From: GCA-002708315 sp964460905
GTDB taxonomy: Bacteria; Bacteroidota; Bacteroidia; Bacteroidales; F082
Direction of reading: 5' to 3'
Length of the DNA: 64,000 bases
Assembly (NCBI GenBank): GCA_964460905.1
Contig: CAYWRM010000001.1
Span: 186,001-250,000, forward strand
The notes beneath the pieces are model-generated. The model made no database searches. It was not told the origin of the DNA and worked only from the letters and a program-made list of their open reading frames with translations. Both the position numbers and the translations under genes were made by a program. Below, piece after piece: positions 1 to 7,960 of this stretch (its first letter is position 1; the number at the start of each line of letters is the position of its first letter).

Positions 1-2511
1 AACAGTTTCTTCTGATAAATCAAGATTCATACCTCCATTACCAAAACCTGCAACTCTTGTTATTTGAGGGCTATTGCCATATTCGGAATTAAGGACGGTG
101 CCATTAACTGTAAGGTGAGGCATTCCAATATAAGTCTTTATATTTTTTCTTCCCGATAAATATGGTTTTGTTTGACCACTACTATTTGGAAATTCCATCC
201 CAAACGGAAGATAGTTATTATAAGCATAAGCAAGTGCCAGAAAATAATACTGTTTATTATTAACCAAACGAACATCATCAGTGGCAAACGCATCTTGTGA
301 TAGCTGGTATGAGTGGCTAATACCGTTATCATTACCATCAACCTTCATTACCGGAACATTTGCGCCAAGATAATCATCATAAATATAATTAACTATTTTA
401 GTTACACCATTCTTAACATCAAATTGAGCAACTAAACGAGCTAGATCTGCATTATCCAGATTATCAACACTAACTGTTGGGCCTTTAAGCTGGAAAATTT
501 GGTATCCTTCAAATTTATAGTAAGGATCGCTAGGTACCGGAGGGTCGCTACCCGGTAGAGGCTGAATAATATTTGGGTCAAATTCAACATATTTTTCCAA
601 ATAGTTATTAGAAGTTGGTGAATTGGTTATGTAAATAATTAATTTTCTGTCTAGTTCAACTAATGAAAGGTCTGGGGCAGTAGGGCCATCGATTACCTTA
701 AAGCAATTATCGAAAAGTGCCTGACATTTGTCATCAACAACCCTAAGTAATTCAACAGAAGCCCAAGGGCCTCCTGATTTAGCTCGTGCCCATGGAATAC
801 CTACAGTAATATAGTTAACTGCTCCAGGTTTAAGAGTAAAAGGACCTGCAGATTGCATAAAGCGTCTATCATCAGGAGAGTTAGGCCCTCCATTATCGCC
901 AGTTTCTTCTGACCAGTAAAACCCGTTCTGATTGTAACCGCCGTTTGGAGGCAAACCATTTGTTCCCCAGTTACAGGGGTCACTATCAAATGGAAACATG
1001 AAATCACATTCCGGACCTACAGTACCTGCGCCACTTATGTGAGCTGTACCACCATATAACATTTTAGTATTGTCTTTCCATATACCTTTTAAGAAGTTAT
1101 AATATTCAGGAGCCGTACTAGGGTCACTTTGAGCAGCTGCACCCCCATTATTATGATAAACAAATCTGCGCATACCAAAACGTTCATCATCTATTATTCC
1201 ATTACCAAAGTTAACTCCGTTAATGGCTGCAGATCTTACAAAGGTAGCTTCAGTTACAGGAACGCCATCACGAAAAAAAGTCATTTCTCTGAGTGACCCA
1301 TTTTGGGTAACAATATCGCAATTTCCTCCAAAGGATGGACCCGCTGTGCTATCACCTATAAATGATGGGTTGTCATAATGATCAGGATCCATATAAGGTC
1401 CCTGGAAGAAGTCAACACCAATTGCAGGTGGCTGTTCTCCATAAGCTTCAACTTCTCCACCGCCATCAACAGCTTTACCATTGTAGCAATATCCCAAACC
1501 ACGATCAACATCACATCCTACAAAGTCATCCCATCCATATCCAAGGTCAGTATCAACCCATGGTGAGAAATAAGTTTGAGTAAGCTCGAATGTGGAACGG
1601 TTAATTATTTCATAGCTGTAAAAAGTCATGTTGTTAATAACATCATTTGTAGCAAAAGCAAATGCCTGAGCCCTAACTTCTAAGCCGATTGCAGAACCGG
1701 TAGTTTCTGTGTGGATATTTCCTTTATCGTTAAATACCCACCAAAGCGTTTGGTCTCCTTTAATAACCTGGTCGGCAAGAATACTACCAGTAACAGTTTC
1801 TTGATATTCTTGTTCTAATGTTGGAATATCGCTATGACACAATGCATTATCTATGTCGTAATATGGGTAGTCACCAGCAAATGGATCGTATTCGCCATCA
1901 CCAAGAACATCATAAAATGGAGCTAAATAATAACTTTGCCCTTTTGACACATCACCATGAGCCGGCCAGTTTAGTATTGCCGGTGGGATTGAATAATCTT
2001 CGCTAGGAATATAATGACCGTCATCTGGATCAGTATGTGATATAAATTCATCTACTTCTGCTCTGGTTATTTTGAAAAATTCGTCATATTGTGCACAAAC
2101 AGCTTCATCAATTGATGCTGTTCCATCAATGGTAAGTGGTCCTGGCCAATAATCAATACCCACTTGACGATAACGTTGAGCGGCAAGCTTAAGCTGGTTG
2201 TTAATATCAAGTCCACCAATCCACAAAGAACCGGAGAACATTGATGTAGCAGATCCTGCCTTTGGGATGAAATATTTGGCACCAACACCGCCAACCAAAT
2301 CCCACCACATGTCTCCACCAGTATTAATTCGTGCTTTTACATTGTTTATATCCAGCCAGTCGTATGCTGAAGCAGGAGAACATCCTGCAGTTGTTTGTTT
2401 TAGATTTGCCCCTTGTTTCGTTTTTTCTCCTTGATATTCTTCAGCCAAAAGCGGATTCATAACCGCAAATGAAACAAAAATTATTATCCAAGCCCGTAGT
2501 ATACTCTTCAT
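1..2511 (-). CDS. Large secreted protein of a Bacteroidota family, C-terminus outside window
   Basis: An open frame runs from the ATG at 2511 to the first base of the window with no stop (837 codons seen), so the 3' end is missing. The N-terminus is a signal peptide (basic start, then WIIIFVSFAVMNPLLA). The mature part begins with a patch rich in G, W and D (GGDMWWDLVGG, MFSGSLWIGGLD, about residues 65-105) and continues as acidic, aromatic, beta-rich sequence typical of exported Bacteroidota proteins. I infer that it ends in a type IX secretion sorting domain, as relatives of this type do, but that part cannot be seen. It lies 50 bp downstream of the TonB receptor on the same strand, so the two are probably co-transcribed. 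No enzymatic motif recognised. Confidence 0.8.
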   Translation of the reverse strand, partial: MKSILRAWIIIFVSFAVMNPLLAEEYQGEKTKQGANLKQTTAGCSPASAYDWLDINNVKARINTGGDMWWDLVGGVGAKYFIPKAGSATSMFSGSLWIGGLDINNQLKLAAQRYRQVGIDYWPGPLTIDGTASIDEAVCAQYDEFFKITRAEVDEFISHTDPDDGHYIPSEDYSIPPAILNWPAHGDVSKGQSYYLAPFYDVLGDGEYDPFAGDYPYYDIDNALCHSDIPTLEQEYQETVTGSILADQVIKGDQTLWWVFNDKGNIHTETTGSAIGLEVRAQAFAFATNDVINNMTFYSYEIINRSTFELTQTYFSPWVDTDLGYGWDDFVGCDVDRGLGYCYNGKAVDGGGEVEAYGEQPPAIGVDFFQGPYMDPDHYDNPSFIGDSTAGPSFGGNCDIVTQNGSLREMTFFRDGVPVTEATFVRSAAINGVNFGNGIIDDERFGMRRFVYHNNGGAAAQSDPSTAPEYYNFLKGIWKDNTKMLYGGTAHISGAGTVGPECDFMFPFDSDPCNWGTNGLPPNGGYNQNGFYWSEETGDNGGPNSPDDRRFMQSAGPFTLKPGAVNYITVGIPWARAKSGGPWASVELLRVVDDKCQALFDNCFKVIDGPTAPDLSLVELDRKLIIYITNSPTSNNYLEKYVEFDPNIIQPLPGSDPPVPSDPYYKFEGYQIFQLKGPTVSVDNLDNADLARLVAQFDVKNGVTKIVNYIYDDYLGANVPVMKVDGNDNGISHSYQLSQDAFATDDVRLVNNKQYYFLALAYAYNNYLPFGMEFPNSSGQTKPYLSGRKNIKTYIGMPHLTVNGTVLNSEYGNSPQITRVAGFGNGGMNLDLSEETV

Positions 2512-2561
2512 GATGTATATATTTTACTTTCTTAAATTCAATTTATTAATATTGTTTAATC

Positions 2562-5500
2562 TTAAAAGTTAAACATTAGTCCAAGACGTATTTGACGTGG
2601 TGTGCTATAATTACCAGGATTATCCACGAAATTACCATATAAATCTCTAAATGCTGCTGGATCAAGTTGATTGTTGATTTGACGTTGCCATTCAGGTGCT
2701 GATAAATAACCATCATCGTTGGGGTTACCCGTATAAGGATAAACATTAATAATATTTTTAGTATCGAGTAGGTTTAACACTTGAAGATACACATTTAAAG
2801 AAGCGCCTTTAGCATTATCACTAGCATTTTTCTTCAACTTGAAATAAAAGTCTTTGTCAACTCTAAGGTCTAGCCTGAATTGCCAAGGTAATCTGGAACC
2901 ACCGTAAGTACCTTTTAATAAGTTTGTGCCACCTGATAAAGGTGATGTTATATTTCTGGCAGCTGTATATGGAGTACCTGATCCACCATTAATTGTTAAA
3001 CTAAAACCAAGATTGCTCAATGGCTGCATAGGTGCTTTACCTTTTTTATCGCGACTTATTGTTGGTCCATCATAATTTTTATCCATCCCCCATCTATAGT
3101 CGATAACAACATTAAATGCATGTCTTCTATCCCAAGGCATTGGGAAAGTTGAACGTAAGTTTGGTAATCCGGCTGCAAGTAATGAAGCTGCTGTAGTTGT
3201 AGAAGCACCAGTTGCATCAGCAAATTGTAAGGTATATGCTGCTCTTACACGTACGTTTCCGGTACGGCGTAAGTCGTATTCAGCTGTAAGCCCTTTTACT
3301 GTTCCAAAGTCAAGATTGTTATAGGATGTATAATCTTTAGGGTATGCACCATTAAAGCGATACATTTGGATCATACTACGCATTTCTTTATAAAAAGTTG
3401 TAATAGTTACAGAAGAAGTATTTGAAACTTTTTGTGTAAAACCAAGCTCGTAATCAATTGTTTTTGTTGGGTCTAGTGATGGGTTATTTAAATTACCTCC
3501 AATATTGTTAAAGAAATAGTATGAAGATGGATTAGAAAACACATTACTAGTTGGTCTCATTGTTAGAACATCATAGTGGGCAAAGAATAATGCTTCATCA
3601 GATATTGGGAATGAAAACGAAATTCGAGGCATCACATTAATTTGAGGATCATAATCTTTAAATGAGCTTATTGTAACTTGTGATTGTTCTGGATTAAGTA
3701 AGGCTGGTGCAATACCGTTTCCAACATCTAAAATAGTTGGGTCAAGGATTTCAATACCATCAGCATTATACCAAATATATTCGTTTCTGTAACCAATTAC
3801 TCTGGTAGGATCTCTAACCTTATCAACATAAACAACGAAATCGTCACCCATGTTTGAAGGATGTGAAACATTTTCAAACCCTGATACGGAGGAAATATTA
3901 GATACATCATGAGCCGGATAAAGAAGGAAAGGATCTTCCAGTACTTTTTGGTTAGCATCAAATCTGTCAACACGAACACCTATATTAAATATAAGGTCGT
4001 TAAAGGCAAATTGATCCTGGATATAACCAGCCATGTAAATAGGTTCATAAGCGCCAATGTCACGGCTAAAATCTCCGTATTCATTTTTTTTGTTAAAAAA
4101 GTCTTCGTATGCCGGCTGATTTTCTAATACATTACCTTCATAATCAAAACCTGCATAATTAATGGCTGAAAGTCCGTCATTCCAAAGCTCATCGGGTGAG
4201 AATAGTCCAACATTTAATTCTCCCGCCGCCAGGTCAGCGGTATGCATAGTACCGTTTTTGTCATAATATTCGATAGTTCCATTATCATAATCATATGAAT
4301 CCATGACAATGTAATCAAGTCCATCAACAGGTAATCCCATTGCTTCACGAAGATTTTTATCGAAAGAGCGTTGAGCATTAGCGTCATATTTTCTTCGGTA
4401 AATAATAGTATCAACATGACCATTATAAGAAATTAACTCAGGATTATCCACATCGAGCTCGCGTAAATGGAAGTTAGTAAGACCTTTACCATCACGTATA
4501 AGATTCCAAAAACCGGTTGGGGCATAGTTGATAAATCTGTTTGTACGCTGTTCGTATTGGAAGCCTAATTTAATAGCATTATTTCCTATATCAAGTGAGG
4601 CATCTACTCTCATATTATACTGGTCATTATCCCATTTACCGTAACCTGATTGGTTTGTTCCCGGTGATTGATATAAACCATATATTGATTGAGGAGTGCT
4701 ACCATTTAGCATTGCATTACCAAGCATGATATCGTCAATATTTTGATAATGACCTTCGGGTAACCCTTCGTAAATGCTATAATAATCATTGGTATATTGT
4801 GCTACAAGAGGATTTATATCACGTGGACTCCATTCAACAAGAGTGTCATAATCCCATGAATTAAGAACCCAAACATCTTCATAAAAATGCCCGTTTACAG
4901 TATCCTCTCCAATCTCATAAGTTGGTGTTTTATAAGTTGAGAATTTACCTATATAACCATATTTAAATAGATTATCCCAATGGTTTGCATCACCATATTC
5001 TCCTTTATCTTTAGTATAGTCAAACTGCAATGAGTAATAAAAGTTTTTAAAAGAGGAAGTGCTCTCAGCTGATGTGGGAAATCGTTGAGTAAATCTAATA
5101 TAACCACGATAGTTAGTATTATTTCTCAGAGTATTTTTATTCCAGTTCGCAAGTGTTGCACCATAGCTATAATCTCGACCATTATAGTAATAGTAGCTAC
5201 CTCCAACTGTTAAGTTAATTGTTTCGGTTGTCCGGATATTTATATTACCGATAAAGTTATAACTCTGACGAGCTGTATTTGGTGCTGTCTTTACATGTTC
5301 CAGATCATCATTTCTTAAAAATTCGCCATTGATAAAGGTACCAGAACCAGAACCTGAAGGTCTCATTGGGTTTTGTTCAAGAAGATCTAAATTTTCATCT
5401 GACAGAGAATAATATCCTGTTGAAGAGGGTCTTCCATCTGCGTTAAAATTAACATCGCCGGCAAGGAAGAATCCTAATAGAGATGTGTTTTTATTTTTAC

Positions 5501-6281
5501 CTTTAATTAATGGACCCATTACGTTAAATCCAACTCTATTGTGACCAAAGGCATCTAAAAATTGTGATGATTCCAGTTCAATACCTGCTGCAAATTCACG
5601 TGCCGGACCTTTTGTAGTTACGTTAATAATACCAGAAGTTACATCGCCGTAACGAGCAGGTACACCACCAAGGATTACATCAACCTGTTCAATAGCTGAT
5701 TGAGGAACGCTGGAATTACCTATAACACGAATTCCATCGATAAACATTGCCGTTGCATCGGAACGAGCACCACGAACACTACCTCTTTCACCATCTTCAG
5801 AGAATACTCCACCAACGGTTGTTGCCACAGCATTAGCATTACGATTAGGCATTTTCGATATTTCTTCGGCTGTTATTGTTGCTCCTGACGCGGTTTGATC
5901 CTTATCGATTAATGGTACTTTATAATCAATAATTTCAACTACATCAAGGGTTTCCGCTGAAGAGGTAAGTTCTATATCATAGAACCTAATTTGATCACCA
6001 CCAATAATAACCCCTTGAATAACTACTGTTTTAAAACCAACAAATGTTGCTTTCAAATCGTATTTACCAGGAGAAATTGGTTTGATAACGTAATTACCAT
6101 CGAAATCAGAAGTAGCACCTCCGACTTGTGATCCTCTATTTTCCAATATAATATTGGCAAATGGAATTGGTTCTTTTGTGTCTTTATCAAGCACTTTCCC
6201 TTTCAGTGCACCATCTTGCGCGACCATTACGACACTAGTTGCAAAAATTAAACCAAGAGTAAGGAGTAAATTTCTTAACAT
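2562..6281 (-). CDS. TonB-dependent receptor with carboxypeptidase-regulatory-like N-domain
   Basis: 1239 residues. Signal peptide 1-21. A CarboxypepD_reg-like beta domain follows (about 26-115, with GKVLDKDTKEPIPFANI and FDGNYVIKPISPGKYDL). The plug domain is at about 130-235 (RGARSDATAMFIDGIRV, then ARYGDVTSGIINVTTKGP). The rest is a TonB-receptor beta-barrel ending in an aromatic C-terminal strand (GLMFNF) as needed for BAM insertion. It should import a ligand across the outer membrane using TonB-ExbB-ExbD energy. There is no SusD-like partner next to it, so this is not a classical SusCD pair. Its partner appears to be the secreted protein downstream. The substrate cannot be told from sequence. 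Confidence 0.93.
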   Translation of the reverse strand: MLRNLLLTLGLIFATSVVMVAQDGALKGKVLDKDTKEPIPFANIILENRGSQVGGATSDFDGNYVIKPISPGKYDLKATFVGFKTVVIQGVIIGGDQIRFYDIELTSSAETLDVVEIIDYKVPLIDKDQTASGATITAEEISKMPNRNANAVATTVGGVFSEDGERGSVRGARSDATAMFIDGIRVIGNSSVPQSAIEQVDVILGGVPARYGDVTSGIINVTTKGPAREFAAGIELESSQFLDAFGHNRVGFNVMGPLIKGKNKNTSLLGFFLAGDVNFNADGRPSSTGYYSLSDENLDLLEQNPMRPSGSGSGTFINGEFLRNDDLEHVKTAPNTARQSYNFIGNINIRTTETINLTVGGSYYYYNGRDYSYGATLANWNKNTLRNNTNYRGYIRFTQRFPTSAESTSSFKNFYYSLQFDYTKDKGEYGDANHWDNLFKYGYIGKFSTYKTPTYEIGEDTVNGHFYEDVWVLNSWDYDTLVEWSPRDINPLVAQYTNDYYSIYEGLPEGHYQNIDDIMLGNAMLNGSTPQSIYGLYQSPGTNQSGYGKWDNDQYNMRVDASLDIGNNAIKLGFQYEQRTNRFINYAPTGFWNLIRDGKGLTNFHLRELDVDNPELISYNGHVDTIIYRRKYDANAQRSFDKNLREAMGLPVDGLDYIVMDSYDYDNGTIEYYDKNGTMHTADLAAGELNVGLFSPDELWNDGLSAINYAGFDYEGNVLENQPAYEDFFNKKNEYGDFSRDIGAYEPIYMAGYIQDQFAFNDLIFNIGVRVDRFDANQKVLEDPFLLYPAHDVSNISSVSGFENVSHPSNMGDDFVVYVDKVRDPTRVIGYRNEYIWYNADGIEILDPTILDVGNGIAPALLNPEQSQVTISSFKDYDPQINVMPRISFSFPISDEALFFAHYDVLTMRPTSNVFSNPSSYYFFNNIGGNLNNPSLDPTKTIDYELGFTQKVSNTSSVTITTFYKEMRSMIQMYRFNGAYPKDYTSYNNLDFGTVKGLTAEYDLRRTGNVRVRAAYTLQFADATGASTTTAASLLAAGLPNLRSTFPMPWDRRHAFNVVIDYRWGMDKNYDGPTISRDKKGKAPMQPLSNLGFSLTINGGSGTPYTAARNITSPLSGGTNLLKGTYGGSRLPWQFRLDLRVDKDFYFKLKKNASDNAKGASLNVYLQVLNLLDTKNIINVYPYTGNPNDDGYLSAPEWQRQINNQLDPAAFRDLYGNFVDNPGNYSTPRQIRLGLMFNF

Positions 6282-6286
6282 ATCTG

Positions 6287-6294
6287 CAAATTTA
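6287..6294 (-). promoter_or_regulatory. Candidate -7 promoter element for the TonB receptor
   Basis: On the minus strand this reads TAAATTTG, a match to the Bacteroidota TAnnTTTG -7 element, just upstream of the receptor ATG. A clear TTG -33 element at the right spacing is not obvious, so the call is tentative. Confidence 0.35.
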
Positions 6295-6386
6295 TATTCA
6301 ACTAAGTTCTTTATGTAATTTAAAGTTGGTAAATTTAGTAATATTTGATTATCTCAAACAAAATTATATTAACTTTTTTTAACATT

Positions 6387-6854
6387 TTAAAAATATACTT
6401 TCTTAATAATCTCTGAATAGATAATAGCTTTCCTTAAATCTATTTTCTTTTTGATCCTTTTATTAGGATTTTTTTTAATATTTTTTGAATGATCTTTATC
6501 CTTATTAATATTAGGAGTGAAAGATTCTTTTTCAATGACATCGATTGGAGATTTAAAGTTGCTTTCTTCATAATCATCATCATACGAAAAAACCTCACTG
6601 GATTCTTCCATTTGCAAAGTAGCCGGTTCAACTTCAGCTTGATTTGTTTCCTTTTTGTATAAAGCTGAATCAGCTGGCTCATTATTATAACCTATTTCAC
6701 CAAGTATCGAATCAAGCACTGATTTGTGTTTGATTGTTGGATCAGATGCTTTTTTGGCATCTTTTTTCTTTTTTGCATTATAAAATGAAAATGCAATCCA
6801 CAAGATGCCTATGATCACATATATAATATCCTCAAACGAAGCTAAAGTTGTCAT
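6387..6854 (-). CDS. Single-pass membrane protein of unknown function
   Basis: 155 residues. One N-terminal membrane segment (about 9-26, IIYVIIGILWIAFSFYN) is followed directly by a lysine cluster, so the N-terminus is probably outside and the tail in the cytoplasm. The tail is low-complexity: acidic in the middle (EESSEVFSYDDDYEES, about 83-98) and strongly basic at the end. Small anchored proteins of this shape are common in Bacteroidota genomes and I recognise no domain. It follows the two ATP-synthase-accessory-like genes in the same direction after a 100-bp gap. Confidence 0.7.
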   Translation of the reverse strand: MTTLASFEDIIYVIIGILWIAFSFYNAKKKKDAKKASDPTIKHKSVLDSILGEIGYNNEPADSALYKKETNQAEVEPATLQMEESSEVFSYDDDYEESNFKSPIDVIEKESFTPNINKDKDHSKNIKKNPNKRIKKKIDLRKAIIYSEIIKKVYF

Positions 6855-6954
6855 GAATTTCTTATTTATTACAAGAAAAGGTTCATTGTATTTTTGAATG
6901 CATAAAAGTATAAATTTAATTTATACTCTTAGTTTATTTTGGATAAAAACTCAA

Positions 6955-7338
6955 TTAAGGGGTTTTTTGCATTTTGAGCAATGCAATAATTTCATAGGTA
7001 GTTAACAATAAATAATAAACAAAAAAGGTAATTGTAAATGAAATTGCATCGTCATGGTTTAACCATGCATAAACTAATATTATTATTGAGAAGAGTAATA
7101 GTTTGCCAAAATTAACAAGCATAAAAGCATTTGCAAAATAGGTTAACTTACTACTTGTATATTTTGATAACATAATAAATGCAAATAATGTAAATAAATA
7201 CATAAAGAGTATTATAAAAGGCCATGCGCTACTTATTTGAATTGCAGGCACCCATTGTTGAATAACAAAACTTAACAGTAAAATAATACCTGAATAGTAA
7301 CTAAAACCTACAACAAATGATGAATTTTTACTTTTCAT
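6955..7338 (-). CDS. Small polytopic membrane protein, ATP-synthase-accessory-like
   Basis: 127 residues with four hydrophobic segments (about 9-27, 38-58, 70-93, 100-120) and almost no loops. Its place directly after an AtpZ-type gene, 10 bp away, is where Bacteroidota genomes usually have a small AtpI-like or unnamed membrane protein before atpB. I infer an accessory role in F0 assembly from position and topology only. The F0 genes atpB, atpE and atpF are not found downstream here. Confidence 0.65.
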   Translation of the reverse strand: MKSKNSSFVVGFSYYSGIILLLSFVIQQWVPAIQISSAWPFIILFMYLFTLFAFIMLSKYTSSKLTYFANAFMLVNFGKLLLFSIIILVYAWLNHDDAISFTITFFVYYLLLTTYEIIALLKMQKTP

Positions 7339-7348
7339 AAATATTCAG

Positions 7349-7570
7349 CTAATCATTATTTTTAAAAAGACCTCTCATTCCATAAAATACAGCGCCTGCT
7401 ACAGAAAGGATTGTTAATACTAACGTGAAAACCGGGAAATCCCAATTTAACCATGAGTCAAGCGCCTTGCCTCCAAATGCTCCGGCAACAATAATAACTA
7501 TCATCTGTAGTGCAAGAGTCGAATATTTTGCATAAAACTTCAGATGATTATCTTTATTGTCAGTTTCCAA
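7349..7570 (-). CDS. AtpZ/AtpI-family F0F1 ATP synthase accessory protein
   Basis: Two membrane segments with the family pattern: YSTLALQMIVIIVAGAFGGKALD, a short WLNWDFP turn, then FTLVLTILSVAGAVFYGMRGL. I chose the TTG at 7570, which lies one base after the bactofilin stop and gives 73 residues, a normal length for AtpZ. The only in-frame ATG upstream (7642) would overlap the bactofilin coding region by 71 bases and add residues unlike the family. Members help assemble or load ions into the F0 ring. The bactofilin-AtpZ junction (TAA, T, TTG) suggests translational coupling. Confidence 0.75.
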   Translation of the reverse strand: METDNKDNHLKFYAKYSTLALQMIVIIVAGAFGGKALDSWLNWDFPVFTLVLTILSVAGAVFYGMRGLFKNND

Positions 7571-7571
7571 A

Positions 7572-7943
7572 TTATTTATTTTTAGATACTGATTTTTCAG
7601 CTTCCATTTTACAAGTTCCTGTGAAAACAGCATCAGGTTCAATTGATATTTTTTTTGTTATAATATCACCTGTAAATATTGCTGTAGATTTTAATATAGT
7701 AAGGTTGGTTACATTAAGTTTTCCTGTAACAGTTCCACAAACATCAGCGTTACTACATGTAATTTCGCCATCAACGTTACCGCTAGTGCCAACCACTATG
7801 CGTCCTTTTGCTATTATTGAGCCTTTTATTGAGCCTTCAATTCGAAAATCTCCTTCTGAAACAATATCTCCGATTATGCTTGTACCTTGAGCAATAATAT
7901 TTGGCACCTGGCTATCATTATCTCCACCTTTATGTTTTTTCAC
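7572..7943 (-). CDS. Bactofilin (polymer-forming cytoskeletal protein)
   Basis: 123 residues. The core (about 18-105) is the right-handed beta-helix repeat of DUF583: short glycine- and valine-rich rungs such as GDFRIEGSIKGSIIAKGRIVV and GTVTGKLNVTNLTI, with no enzymatic residues. Bactofilins polymerise without nucleotide into cytoplasmic or membrane-bound filaments that position envelope proteins. It sits between the PorW-like gene (17-bp gap) and the AtpZ gene, an arrangement I know from other Bacteroidota. Confidence 0.92.
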   Translation of the reverse strand: MKKHKGGDNDSQVPNIIAQGTSIIGDIVSEGDFRIEGSIKGSIIAKGRIVVGTSGNVDGEITCSNADVCGTVTGKLNVTNLTILKSTAIFTGDIITKKISIEPDAVFTGTCKMEAEKSVSKNK

Positions 7944-7960
7944 GATAGTTTTTCTATTAA

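Noticed and set aside
7571..7642. ATG start for the AtpZ-like protein inside the bactofilin gene
   Set aside because: It would overlap the bactofilin coding region by 71 bases and add residues unlike the family; the TTG at 7570 fits better.
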